Origin: Sphingobacterium multivorum
GTDB taxonomy: Bacteria; Bacteroidota; Bacteroidia; Sphingobacteriales; Sphingobacteriaceae
DNA: 64,000 nucleotides
Reading direction: 5' to 3'
NCBI RefSeq assembly: GCF_900457465.1
Contig: NZ_UAUU01000011.1
Coordinates: 1,426,001 to 1,490,000, forward strand
Within the stretch, counting starts at the first letter, position 1. Each line of letters opens with the position of its first letter. A program made the translations under genes and the position numbers. This document shows, one piece after another, positions 54,641 to 64,000 of this stretch. Below the pieces are notes generated by a model. It was not told where the DNA came from, did no database searches, and saw nothing but the letters and a program-made list of their open reading frames with translations.

Positions 54641-55134
54641 TCTAGATTACTTTAATCGATCAAAAATACTAAACTTTATAAGTTACACCAGCCGAAATAC
54701 AAATATTATCGTAGCGTTTTATTCTGCATGTTTATTCAGGCAGCTGAGCAAGGAGTAAGGGTTGGAAGCGAAGAGTTTGGAACAAAGGTTTTCTAATGTT
54801 TGGTGTTTTTCAAAATAGTTTTCAAAACAGTTAAAAGACAATAGTTGAGGGAAATGTGAAGACGAGTGAAGCTGAATTTTGAACAGGAGAATAAAAATTT
54901 TATGAAAAGTGATTTTCATCACTTTTTTGCTGAGAAGAATAAGCTATTTTTACTGCTGTAGTCAGTTATCCAGTGGGATTAATCTTTGGGTTTGACAAAA
55001 ATTATTTAGCCATAAAAATATATTATTTGGGGGTTTTCTCATTATGAGAGGCCCCTTAATTTTTTTAACAACCTCTATCCTGATGTAAAGGGTTGATGCA
55101 CTATACCACAAGTTTGGAGTCTTATTTAAAGAAA
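54641..55134. other. 494-base intergenic stretch with hairpins; possible small RNA
   Basis: No convincing ORF. AAAAGTGAT/ATCACTTTT (54905-54913 with 54918-54926) forms a terminator-like hairpin. At 55029-55063 a GGGG...TCTCAT/ATGAGA...CCCC hairpin is followed by TTTTTTT, a clean plus-strand terminator without a gene ahead of it. Between these lies about 100 bases that could be a small RNA. Confidence 0.4.
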
Positions 55135-55180
55135 ATAGGTCTTTTCGATAGCTTTCAATAACTTGTTCGAAAAGACCTAT
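55135..55180 (-). terminator. terminator of methionine aminopeptidase
   Basis: Perfect 14-bp inverted repeat ATAGGTCTTTTCGA (55135-55148) and TCGAAAAGACCTAT (55167-55180), with T-rich sequence following on the minus strand. Confidence 0.82.
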
Positions 55181-55200
55181 AAGGATTTTCTTATTACGGG

Positions 55201-55962
55201 CTAGTAAATTGCATTCTGTACAGTTAATATAACGGGATAGCCATCGGTAACGAGAATCGTATGTTCGTGTTGTGCCATGAATCCACCTTTGTCACCAACC
55301 ATTGTCCAGCCATCGTTGAGTTCGGTTGCGTAGGTGGAGGTCGTTGAAATAAAGGTTTCAATAGCAACAACGGTATTTTTTCGAAATCTTCGTTGGTCGA
55401 AGCGGTTTTTATAGTTAAGCAGTTCGTCGGGCTCCTCGTGCAGACTTTTTCCTACACCATGTCCGCCAAGGTTCTTGATGACTTTATACCCTCTTTTTTT
55501 AGCCTCAGTTTCGATTAGATGCCCAATATCGGCTATTTTCACACCACCACGAATATTATTGATTGCCTTTTGAAGAATTTCTTTCGATGCATTGACCAAT
55601 TTTTCGTGTTCAAAGATGTCCTTTCCTATAACAAAGGAACAACCATTATCAGCCCAATATCCATCTAATTCGGCAGATACATCGATATTGATCAAATCGC
55701 CCTCTTGCAATATCCTTTCCGCCGTAGGTATTCCGTGGCAAAATTCGTTGTTTATACTGATACAGGTGTAACCTGGGAAACCATAAGTGAGAGCGGGAGC
55801 AGATTTTGCACCCATACTTTTTAATATTTCGGCTCCATATTCGTCAAGCTCCTTCGTGGACATGCCCTCTTGAGCATATTCTATCATAGCCTTTAAGGTG
55901 ATGGCAACGGCATCGCTCGCTTTTTGTATGCCTGTTAGCTCAGTTTCATTCGTTATAGACAT
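55201..55962 (-). CDS. map: methionine aminopeptidase, type I
   Basis: 253 residues. Pita-bread fold enzyme removing N-terminal Met from nascent proteins. Metal ligands in order: NIDVSAELDGYWADNG (two Asp), GHGVGKSLHEEP (His), VAIETFIS (Glu) and AQHEHTILVT (Glu). Length fits type I. Here it stands alone, not in the secY-map-infA-rpmJ cluster, so it may be a second copy. Confidence 0.92.
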   Translation of the reverse strand: MSITNETELTGIQKASDAVAITLKAMIEYAQEGMSTKELDEYGAEILKSMGAKSAPALTYGFPGYTCISINNEFCHGIPTAERILQEGDLINIDVSAELDGYWADNGCSFVIGKDIFEHEKLVNASKEILQKAINNIRGGVKIADIGHLIETEAKKRGYKVIKNLGGHGVGKSLHEEPDELLNYKNRFDQRRFRKNTVVAIETFISTTSTYATELNDGWTMVGDKGGFMAQHEHTILVTDGYPVILTVQNAIY

Positions 55963-56299
55963 TGCTGATGTTTTTATTGTGGAGCACGTAAGCCCTGTTT
56001 TCTATTTTGTTAAGGTATTACCATCGAGAACAAATGATTCAAGGTCATTTTGTTATAACCGGATATAAACCAATACAAAGGTCTTAATAAAATTGAATAA
56101 AATAGGCATTTGTTTGCGATTAGAAGTAAATATGCTGTGTTTTGGCTTTAAAAGTTTAGTAATAAATGCTGACTGCCAGTCTGTTTTTGTCCTAGTTTTT
56201 ATCGTTTTAGTTCTTGATTTTGATGTTTAGACATTTATTTTTTTATGTATCTTTATATAACTTTATGAAATTGCTATTGATCATTTAAATTAAAACAAA
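55963..56299. other. 337-base divergent promoter region
   Basis: Between methionine aminopeptidase (minus) and nitroreductase (plus). AT-rich; no repeat or RNA recognised. Confidence 0.4.
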
Positions 56300-56935
56300 A
56301 TGGCTTTATTGGATACTCTAGAATGGCGTTATGCCACAAAAAAATACGACCCTACAAAAAAGGTCGCTCAGGAAGATTTAGATAAGATTTTGGAGGCAGC
56401 ACGGATGGCACCTAGCTCTTCTGGACTTCAACAGTTCCGTGTAATTGTGATTACGAATCAGGAATTAAAAGAAAAAATTGTGCCTGTGGCTTGGGGGCAA
56501 CAAATAGTGGCTGATAGTTCACATCTATTGGTGTTCGCAGGATGGGATAGATACACCGACGAACGCATTGATAAAACCTTCGACAAGATGAATACCTTGA
56601 GAGGTTTACCTTTAGACAGCACTGACGAGTATAAAAATAGGTTGAAAGGCCAATTAGCAAGTTTTACAGAAGAACAACAAGCGGCACATGCGGCGAAGCA
56701 AGCTTATATTGCTTTTGGTTTGGCAATTGCGCAGGCAGCAGAACTAGGCGTTGATGCGACGCCTATGGAGGGTTTTTCAAATGCCGAATTGGATGAATTA
56801 CTTGGTTTAGACAAGCTGGGATTGAAGAGTGCGGTTATGCTTCCGTTGGGTTATCGGATGGAAGAACAAGATTGGTTGTTGAAGCTGAAAAAATTTAGAC
56901 TTCCAAAAGAGGAATTTTTGATTGAGCTCGCATAA
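56300..56935 (+). CDS. NAD(P)H-dependent nitroreductase-family flavoprotein (second copy)
   Basis: 211 residues. FMN features: WRYATKKYDPTKKV, MAPSSSGLQQFRV, TPMEGFSNAELDELLGL and VMLPLGYRMEEQD, as in NfsB-like enzymes. It shares the RYxTKKY and ATPMEG motifs with the gene at 12002 but is longer and has no HxlR neighbour. Reduces nitroaromatics, quinones or similar. Confidence 0.92.
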   Translation: MALLDTLEWRYATKKYDPTKKVAQEDLDKILEAARMAPSSSGLQQFRVIVITNQELKEKIVPVAWGQQIVADSSHLLVFAGWDRYTDERIDKTFDKMNTLRGLPLDSTDEYKNRLKGQLASFTEEQQAAHAAKQAYIAFGLAIAQAAELGVDATPMEGFSNAELDELLGLDKLGLKSAVMLPLGYRMEEQDWLLKLKKFRLPKEEFLIELA

Positions 56936-56952
56936 ATTGTAGTTCACGTTAG

Positions 56953-56986
56953 AAAAAGCGTTTCCACCATTGTCGAAACGCTTTTT
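56953..56986. terminator. bidirectional terminator
   Basis: AAAAAGCGTTTC (56953-56964) with GAAACGCTTTTT (56975-56986), 10-base loop, T-tract; between convergent genes. Confidence 0.92.
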
Positions 56987-57002
56987 TTATAGAAAAATAT
57001 TT

Positions 57003-59414
57003 TTAAAATTGATAGGCAACACTTCCAAGTATATTTCTAGGCATTTGCGGGTTTACCGTTGTCCATCCTTTGAAATAAGTTTGATTTCCTAAATTGTTTG
57101 CTTTGAAGGCGAATTCAAAATGTTTAAATCCATAAGATAGACTCGCGTTCAGGAGTGTGTAAGACGGAAGGGTAAATGTGCCAGTTGCAACACTATTGGT
57201 AATTACATTTTCACTTGCATAATTCATGCCGATACCAAATCCTAGTCCTTTTAGTTTTCCTTGCTGTAAGCTATAGTTTGCCCAGATGTTGGAAAGATGT
57301 TTAGGCCCAGCTTCTGTCGGACGTAGGTTGTTGACATTCTTGTCTGCTTTAGTCATCTTACTATTGTTATAACTATAGCTCATAATGAGGTTTAGACCTT
57401 GAATAGGGGCCAATGTAACATCAAAGTCAACTCCCCGGCTCAAGCGCGTGCCGTCCTGTACACTAATATTATAGGTTTGTCCGTCAATGGTGACTATGTC
57501 AGGACGAAGCATATTATCTACTGAAATGTCATAGTAACTTGCTGTCAGGCCTAATTTGTTGTTTAAAAGGTCTAATTTGACTCCGGCTTCCCATTGTTTG
57601 GCTTGTTGGGGCTTGAAGTCTCCCGAGATGCTGGGATGTGGTTGTACAACTGGAGATACATTTTTAAACCCATTTTGATAATTGGCGAATAGTGATACCT
57701 GACCTTTTACAGCTTCATAAACCAAACCGAAACGGGGTGAGAAAGCAGTTTGATGGTAAGTCCCAGTCGTTGTGTCTTTATCGAAGTTGTAGGTTCCTTT
57801 ATTATCAAAATAATCCATACGCAACGCTAGGTTTAGATGTAGCTGCGACGTGAGATCCAATACATTTGAAACATAGGCTCCCAATACTTGATTTCGACCT
57901 CTATTGTTCGTTTTGGCTGCCGTTGAAGCGCTTATGGCTGCGTCAATGGTTCCTGCATTAAATTTATAGTAATCTGGATCATCTATTGCTGTGTTGATCT
58001 GGTCTACAAGGATATAGGGCGAATTATGTGTTTCTGTTTGCTGGTATAAATAATCCAGACCGACAAGTAGTCTATTGCGAAGCTCGCCGATATGAAAATC
58101 ACCAATAAAGTTCTGTTGAGCATTGATATTTTTTGCAGCATAATTTTGTTTACCAGCATATCTGTTAATAAGTGTGTCATTGCTGTTTTGTAGGTACATC
58201 ACATATTGAAAGTAGCCATCTGCCTTCCGGTTGTTCCAGTTTACAGTGGTGTTGGACGTCCACCGCTCATTAAACCGGTACACTACATTTCCGCGGAGGT
58301 TGGTGGTTGGGTTTTTGAATGTGACGTCGTTAGCAGTATAGGACTTATCAAAATCGAATTGGAGTGCCTCGGGGATTCTGGCAAATAATTGACGTGAACG
58401 ATTGAGAAAAACCATCAGTGGATTAGTAGCCTTGTTTTGGTAAAGTTCAACATCGAGTTGGATATCCAGTTTCTCGTTTGGTTTATAGGTTAGTGAAGGT
58501 GTAATAAACACCGACTTATTAAATCCTGCGTCTTGATAGGTACCTGTATGGGATAATGCTGTATTGATTCGTCCGAGCAATTTTTTATCTGCTGTTAATG
58601 GGCCATATATATCTGCCGTAAGGCGATGTTGTGCGAAACTTCCAAAAATATAATTTACCCGACCGCCCACGGTATCTAAAGGTTTTTTCGTAATATTATT
58701 GATTAATCCACCGAAACCAACAGCCGCGCCGCCATATAATGAACCAGAGGGCCCTTTAATCACTTCAATTGTTTCGAGATTCGCAGGGTCTGGACTTGTA
58801 CTGGAAATACCGACTACACCATTAATCATGGCTGCCTGCGTACTAAAACCGCGCAACGTGTAGTAACTAACACCGTCTCCGGGCCGTCCAGTCGCCGACC
58901 AAAGCTTATCAATTCCTGAAACGTTGGCTAATGCATCATCATAATTTGTATTCACCTGACTTTTTAGCAACTCTTTGGTAACGACAGCATACGACTGTGC
59001 GTTCTCCATATTTTTCAGTGACATTTTGGAAACATATAAACTCTGTTTCCGAGTAAATTTGTTATTTCCTTTACCATTAATAACGATCTCTTGCAGTGTC
59101 GATTGATTTTCAATTAAGTAAATATCAGGAACCCTATTTTTACCATCCGTAATTTCGACTTCCTGCTCATGTGGTTGAATACCTATGGCTGATATGGCTA
59201 ATTTTGCCTGACCCGGCTTAAGTGATTTAAATTGATATGAACCATTAGATCGTGTAGAAGTTGTTATGTTTTGCGGTTGTAGTCTGACGGTTATCCCTTC
59301 AATGGGCTTTCCGTCAGACGAAAGGATTTTACCCAGTATTTCTGCTTTGTGCTGTGCTTGCGCAAGTAGAGCTCCTGGGACAAGCAACATAAGGTAGATG
59401 ATGATGCGATTCAT
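57003..59414 (-). CDS. TonB-dependent siderophore-type receptor
   Basis: 803 residues, intact. Signal peptide ending LLAQAQ, a carboxypeptidase-regulatory domain (GKILSSDGKPIEGITVRL), then a plug with TLRGFSTQAAMINGVVG and IEVIKGPSGSLYGGAAVGFGGLINN, typical of FhuE/FoxA-type ferric siderophore receptors. The barrel ends in SVAYQF with a terminal aromatic. Imports ferric siderophores through TonB/ExbBD; the chelate is unknown. A long hairpin lies 110 bases upstream of its start. Confidence 0.93.
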   Translation of the reverse strand: MNRIIIYLMLLVPGALLAQAQHKAEILGKILSSDGKPIEGITVRLQPQNITTSTRSNGSYQFKSLKPGQAKLAISAIGIQPHEQEVEITDGKNRVPDIYLIENQSTLQEIVINGKGNNKFTRKQSLYVSKMSLKNMENAQSYAVVTKELLKSQVNTNYDDALANVSGIDKLWSATGRPGDGVSYYTLRGFSTQAAMINGVVGISSTSPDPANLETIEVIKGPSGSLYGGAAVGFGGLINNITKKPLDTVGGRVNYIFGSFAQHRLTADIYGPLTADKKLLGRINTALSHTGTYQDAGFNKSVFITPSLTYKPNEKLDIQLDVELYQNKATNPLMVFLNRSRQLFARIPEALQFDFDKSYTANDVTFKNPTTNLRGNVVYRFNERWTSNTTVNWNNRKADGYFQYVMYLQNSNDTLINRYAGKQNYAAKNINAQQNFIGDFHIGELRNRLLVGLDYLYQQTETHNSPYILVDQINTAIDDPDYYKFNAGTIDAAISASTAAKTNNRGRNQVLGAYVSNVLDLTSQLHLNLALRMDYFDNKGTYNFDKDTTTGTYHQTAFSPRFGLVYEAVKGQVSLFANYQNGFKNVSPVVQPHPSISGDFKPQQAKQWEAGVKLDLLNNKLGLTASYYDISVDNMLRPDIVTIDGQTYNISVQDGTRLSRGVDFDVTLAPIQGLNLIMSYSYNNSKMTKADKNVNNLRPTEAGPKHLSNIWANYSLQQGKLKGLGFGIGMNYASENVITNSVATGTFTLPSYTLLNASLSYGFKHFEFAFKANNLGNQTYFKGWTTVNPQMPRNILGSVAYQF

Positions 59415-59524
59415 TGAATATTTTATTTAGATTAATTATAAACAGAGGTAAAGTTATTGGTCCTATTGCATTTTTCAAAGGATTATCTATTATTTTTTAT
59501 AATCATTCTAAATAATGTAATGTA

Positions 59525-59578
59525 ACAATGCAAAGAACCCAAATTATCGCTTCGGATGATTTGGGTTCTTTGCATTGT
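59525..59578. terminator. 20-bp perfect hairpin
   Basis: Left arm 59525-59544, right arm 59559-59578, perfect; inner ATC/GAT also pairs, leaving a GCTTCG tetraloop-like tip. It lies after the glycosidase gene and before the TonB receptor, in a region with no strong T-tract, so it may end the glycosidase transcript or protect a 5' end. Confidence 0.6.
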
Positions 59579-59662
59579 TTGCACGCTATCAGCTGACTTA
59601 AATTGACTGTATCGGTACTGTGTAAGGTGTTTTTTTAATTTTGTAAGGCAAATCCATTGTTT

Positions 59663-61899
59663 TTATAGGCTACATAGGTTGACTGTTTGTCCCTTTTTTA
59701 ATTTCACATATTGTATGGTGTTATCTCTCTGTATGAGCTTCTTAGTGCTGATGTGCATGAGTGCCTTGGGTTCAAAAATTCGAAAGGTACCATCTTCGGT
59801 AGCAGTTATTTTCAGCAGAACAATTTTATTTTCTTTTTTTTCAGCGCTTACGATAAATCCACCCATCGTTCTCAAATTTTTGAAAGACGCTGTTGCCCAT
59901 TCAGCAGGTAAAGCCGGAAAAACTTCTACATAGTTATTTTTGCTCTGAATGAGCAATTCGTGTATTCCTTGTGCAAATGCAAAGTTACCTTCTAAGGTAA
60001 ATGGTCGATACGTAAAGTCTGAATATTGCCCGCCTTTTTGGTCGCCATTCAAATGAAAGGAATTCGAGGAACAAAAGTTCTGCGCAAATTTTCGAAGATT
60101 GGTTACGGCTTCCTTTCCTTGTTTAGCGCGCGCGTGTAAACAAGCCATCCATGCAAAGGAATAACCAACCCACGCACGTGTACCCAGTTTTTTAATGTGA
60201 TCTAGGGAGCTCTCAATGAGCTCTTTTTCCTGCGGATTATTGATGTCTAATAAATCCAATGGATAAATTGCCATATAGGGAGACATGTGACGGTGGGAAT
60301 GTTTCATTGGAAGATTTACAGCAACCTGTAGCCCAGTTTCATCGGTCGCATAGTGAGGTAGTTGCGCCTTGCATTTTAACCAATTCTCTGCTTCTTGCGG
60401 TTTGCCCATTGCTGTACTCACCTCTGTAGCAGCCTGGAAAAGAAAATGCGCTAAACTAAGATCGAAATTAGTCCAATTGTCAAACCATGCTGATACACTA
60501 TTGTCGTTGTATTCGGGACTGCTGCTCAAGGGCAGGTAACGGCGTTCATTTTTTAGTGTGGTTATATTTTTAAGGTAAGTTGCAGATTCCATGATATAGG
60601 GATAGGCTTGTTCTTTTAGAAAGGTTTTATCCATGCTATATTTCCATTGCCAATAAAAATGCTGGGCCGCCCATGCACCAATAGTAGGAGAAAGAGAATA
60701 CTGAATCCATCCACCCATAGGGTCTCCATTTAACGTGAGGACACCGGGTACATTCAGCCCATCGACACCAAAATATTGCTTTGTAAAGTCCTTGTTTTTT
60801 TGCGGATCTTCCAGAGCCAATCCGTATAGCTTTTGGCTTCGGCCAATCTATTTCCCGAATAGGCTGGCCAGTAGCTTAATTGTGTATTAAGGTCATTGTG
60901 AAAGTCGCCTTTCCAAGGAGGAAGACCACCATTATCCGCCGTCCACACGGCCTGAAGCGTAATTGCTGGAGCACCTTCTCTTGCGACAGCACCGAGTTTA
61001 TACATATCAAGATAATATTGTTTTTCAAGATTTTTATCAGGAATGGTTATACTTGATTTGGACCAATAGTTTGACCACCAATGCAAATGGCTTGCTTTTT
61101 CTTCGGTGTATTTTTTGAGGGAAAGTGCAGATGGGGTTGCCTTTTGATCATTGACGATTGTCCAATAACCAATCAGCTTTTTAGCTGATATTTTTTCCCA
61201 CCTCAATACAACTTCAAAAAAATGATCATCATACGTATTTTGGTGCAGCACTTCATAGTTGCTGGTGCGGATTATATTTCCTTGCTTATACCCTAATCTT
61301 GCTAAATCTTGACCTTCGACAACGCTTTTGTTTTCGTCTTTGTTTGCGTTATTTTCATATTGATGTGGAATTAATTGAGGTAAAAGGTCACTAACATTGT
61401 TTCCTGTGATTTCAAAATAGCCAAATGGTTTATAGGCATGTATGAAGGTTTTTAATATCCTACCATCTTTAAATCTAAGAATATTGGTGGCCTGTTCCAG
61501 ATCAAGTACGTTTGAAACGACAGTGCCAAATTTCGCCAAGTCAAAGAACAGCGACGCTGCTGGAAGCTTAGTAGGATAGGGGGATCTGTCATAAGGAGCG
61601 TCTCCCCACTGTTGTACAATGCCGTAGCTGTTGTTTTTTATTTGTTGTTGGACCCAATTGAAATTGTGGTTTTCTATTGCAAAGGCCTTTCTTTCGTCCC
61701 ATAGATCTGCGCGATCAAGTGAAAATCGAATCGTATTGTCTTTTTTCCAAATCAGTGCACCCAATTGACCATTTCCCAAGGGAATGGCTTCATCCCATCG
61801 CGAAGCCAACTGATCGAAATGGAGGTTGTTGTCAGATGTTGGTTGCCCGAAAGAGAACAGGGTAAACGAACAGCATAGTATTAAATAAAGATATTTCAT
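59663..61899 (-). pseudogene. GH95-like glycosidase (alpha-L-fucosidase type), one -1 frameshift
   Basis: About 745 residues when repaired. Signal peptide ending FSFGQ, N-terminal domain RWDEAIPLGNGQLGALIW and SLDRADLWDER, then an (alpha/alpha)6 catalytic region with TLQAVWTADNGGLPPWKGDFHNDLNTQLSYWPA, the GH95 Asn/Asp-rich site. The frame breaks after AKSYTDWLWKIRKK; adding one A to the T7 run at 60795-60801 gives KKNKDFTKQYFGVDGLNVPG and continuity. As read it would be truncated at the middle. Likely a cell-surface or periplasmic glycosidase. Confidence 0.75.
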
Positions 61900-62414
61900 A
61901 ATTGAAAGGGTTAGCTTGTAAATTTAAAACTCTGGATGGGGAGGTACTGACACTATTGTTACTTTTTTGCATACTATTTTAGCAAAGCGATGGCCCTGAT
62001 ACTGGAATCACGTTTAAGCAAATTTAACTGAGATGTATGCAGTGTATGAAATCAAAAAAGTGAGTTCGTATCGAAATTGTTATACTTTTTGAGACGAAAG
62101 AATATGGTATAAAAGTACCGTTTTTAGGGACTGCAGTTTAACCGAAAAGAGTACATCATGCTGTTTTAAATCAATCTTTTGAGCAAGTGGGAATATAGTA
62201 TCCAGAAAATCTTGCAAGAGCAAAGGGTAATATTGTTTATGTTTCTGTTAATCCAGTTTTAGTATAATCCAGTGTTGTTATCTAATTTTATCCTACTCGA
62301 AACTAGCACATTTATCGGATAGTTTCGGCTCCACTTAACGAAAAAAACAATCATTATTTATTTCGTTGTAGTGCGTAAACCTAAAATGTTATAGAGTAGA
62401 TATATCCCAATGCT
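61900..62414. other. 515-base divergent intergenic region
   Basis: Between the glycosidase (minus) and the cytochrome/DUF1549 gene (plus). No gene or repeat recognised; presumably holds both promoters. Confidence 0.4.
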
Positions 62415-64000
62415 ATGAGAAAAAAGATTGTGGTGCTAACATTATTGGCGCTTGTGCTTATTGGTACGAGCATTTTGACCTTTGGAAAGAAAGAGCCAAT
62501 TGATTTTAGCGCTGATGTTAAACCGATATTGAATAAACATTGTATCACATGCCATGGTGGGGTTAAAAAAAATGGCGGACTAAGTTTTCTTTTTGAAAAT
62601 GAGGCTTTCGCCAAAGCCGAGTCTGGCAAACCAGCAATTATTCGTGGCGATGGCGAACATAGTGAATTGGTAAAGAGACTGATTTCCGATGACCCTGAAT
62701 TGCGTATGCCTTACAATGCCCCTAAACTGAACGATGATGAAATTGATATACTCAAAAGATGGATCGATGAAGGTGCCAAATGGGGAGAGCATTGGGCATA
62801 TACAACGCCCAAGGAGACTGAGGTACCTAAACCTTTTCATTGCTCAGTATATTTGGTGTTAAGCCTAAAGGGGTGAACAATACGATTGATTTTTTTGTTT
62901 TGGATAAGATGAAGGAGAAGAAATTATCCTTTGCTGATGAGGCCGATAAAGCACTGTTGCTACGGAGAGTGTATTTAGATCTGATTGGTATTCCACCAAC
63001 GTTGGCAGAAATTCAAGTCTTTGAAGCAGATCAGCGTGATGATGCTTATACCTTGCGTGTAGATAGTTTGCTGGCGTCGCAGAAATATGGCGAAAAGTGG
63101 GCGAGTTGGTGGTTGGATATGGCGCGATATGCAGATACGAAGGGTTACGAGAAGGATGGTTCGCGCACGATATGGTCCTATCGGGATTGGGTCATTAAGG
63201 CCTTGAACAAGGATATGCCTTATGATGAATTTACGATTGAACAGCTCGCTGGGGATTTGCTCCCGGAGCCAACCAAGGATCAACTTATCGCAACCGCCTT
63301 CCATCGCAATACCATGAATAATGATGAAGGGGGGACCGATAGTGAGGAATTTCGGATGGCTGCGGTTTTGGATCGCTTAAATACAACCTATCAAGTATGG
63401 TTGAGTACAACCTTCGAATGCGTGCAATGCCATAGTCATACTTATGATCCCTTTAAATTTGAAGAGTATTATAAATCGTTAGCTTTTTTTAACAACACCA
63501 GAGATGAAGACACCCAAGGTGATCATCCTAAACTTCGTTTTTATACGGCACAAGATGAAAAGCGAATTGACAGTATAAAAAGGTGGTTGTCGACGACAGG
63601 AAATACAAGCTTGGTAAAATCAACAGATCTATTCCTTCACACTCTTGAACCCAAAATACATGCGCATTACAGCGATCAAATAGTAGATGGTGCGCTTTAT
63701 GATACGAAATGGTTGGGGGTTAGAACTGGAGGATCGGCTCGGTTAAGGGCAATAAACTTGGATAATAAACAGCAATTTTTTATGAATTTCTGGACAGGCG
63801 CGGTAGATGGAAAATTAGAAATTCACGTGGATAAACCTACAGGACCAATTCTCGCCGTTATTGATTTGCCGAGTACAAATGGAAGACAGGTTATTCAGTC
63901 TCCCATACTCCCGACTCGCGGTGTACATGACTTATATCTGGTTTTCAAAAATCCATCTGTGGCGCATGGGCAGCCGATCTGCATGATTGAATGGTTTGCA
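62415..64000 (+). pseudogene. planctomycete-type cytochrome c / DUF1549 / DUF1553 protein (one frameshift, 3' end outside window)
   Basis: Begins with a signal peptide, then a PSCyt1 domain: PILNKHCITCHGGVKKNGGL (heme motif CITCH) and LRMPYNAPKLNDDEIDILKRWIDEGAKWG. The frame then ends early as FHCSVYLVLSLKG. Adding one T to TTTT 62834-62837 restores PFSLLSIFGVKPKGVNNTIDFFVLDKM and the long DUF1549 domain (LLRRVYLDLIGIPPT, DMARYADTKGYEKDG, VQCHSHTYDPFKFEEY), which is open to the end of the window where DUF1553 would follow. Such proteins are periplasmic multi-domain enzymes or electron carriers of unknown substrate. Confidence 0.8.

Noticed and set aside
54719-54922. 67-codon minus-strand frame ahead of the AraC gene
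   Set aside because: Starts within a hairpin and has low-complexity composition; no family resemblance.

Overview
The window looks like chromosomal DNA of a Bacteroidota bacterium, most likely a Sphingobacteriaceae member close to Sphingobacterium. The evidence is the AT-rich composition and the gene families: TonB-dependent receptors with an N-terminal carboxypeptidase-regulatory domain, an Omp85-type barrel fusion, DUF1349 and DUF1080 secreted proteins, a kdp operon carrying its own porin and a KdpD split from its histidine kinase, and many AraC, HxlR and TetR regulators. I see no rRNA, tRNA, CRISPR array, insertion sequence or prophage.

Layout. 1-2.5 kb: end of a DEAD-box helicase, a glyoxalase-fold protein, an EamA transporter. 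2.8-5.3 kb: an outer-membrane efflux lipoprotein followed by the broken C-terminal third of an RND pump. 5.5-8.8 kb: a large secreted or outer-membrane protein with a kinase-like signature and a BamA-type barrel, then a LuxR-type regulator. 8.9-13.6 kb: DUF1349 protein, methyltransferase and thioredoxin-reductase-like pair, divergent HxlR regulator and nitroreductase with a palindromic operator candidate, class II cyclic-nucleotide phosphodiesterase. 13.65-18.3 kb: a TonB receptor, a DUF4269 gene and a Crp/Fnr gene, all interrupted by single-base insertions, then an SMR transporter. 18.8-20.1 kb: an orphan gene and a DUF1080 lipoprotein. 20.6-29.95 kb: the potassium locus, with several tiny genes, kdpF, kdpA, kdpB, kdpC, an outer-membrane porin, the KdpD sensor domain and a separate histidine kinase. 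30-32.6 kb: aldo/keto reductase with a divergent AraC regulator, ArsC-like protein. 33.3-36.4 kb: a run of unrecognised small genes including a DUF1266 protein. 36.7-49.3 kb: small housekeeping and accessory genes (hydrolase, GNAT, transglutaminase, acyltransferase, DapB-like, PRISE-type reductase and broken AraC regulator, DUF6624, TetR). 49.5-56.9 kb: alcohol dehydrogenase, photolyase, hydrolase, isochorismatase-like, AraC, methionine aminopeptidase, nitroreductase. 57-64 kb: TonB siderophore-type receptor, a GH95-like glycosidase, and a planctomycete-type cytochrome/DUF1549/DUF1553 gene that runs off the window.

The most striking window-wide feature is about twenty single-base indels inside otherwise well-conserved genes, mostly in short homopolymers. 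Those between 15.3 and 17.9 kb are all insertions; those after 26 kb are nearly all deletions. This may be read error, real decay, or both; several gene ends given here are corrected for it. The other points worth attention are the kinase-like Omp85 fusion, the unannotated mini-genes at the head of the kdp locus, the split kdp sensor without a visible response regulator, and the HxlR operator.
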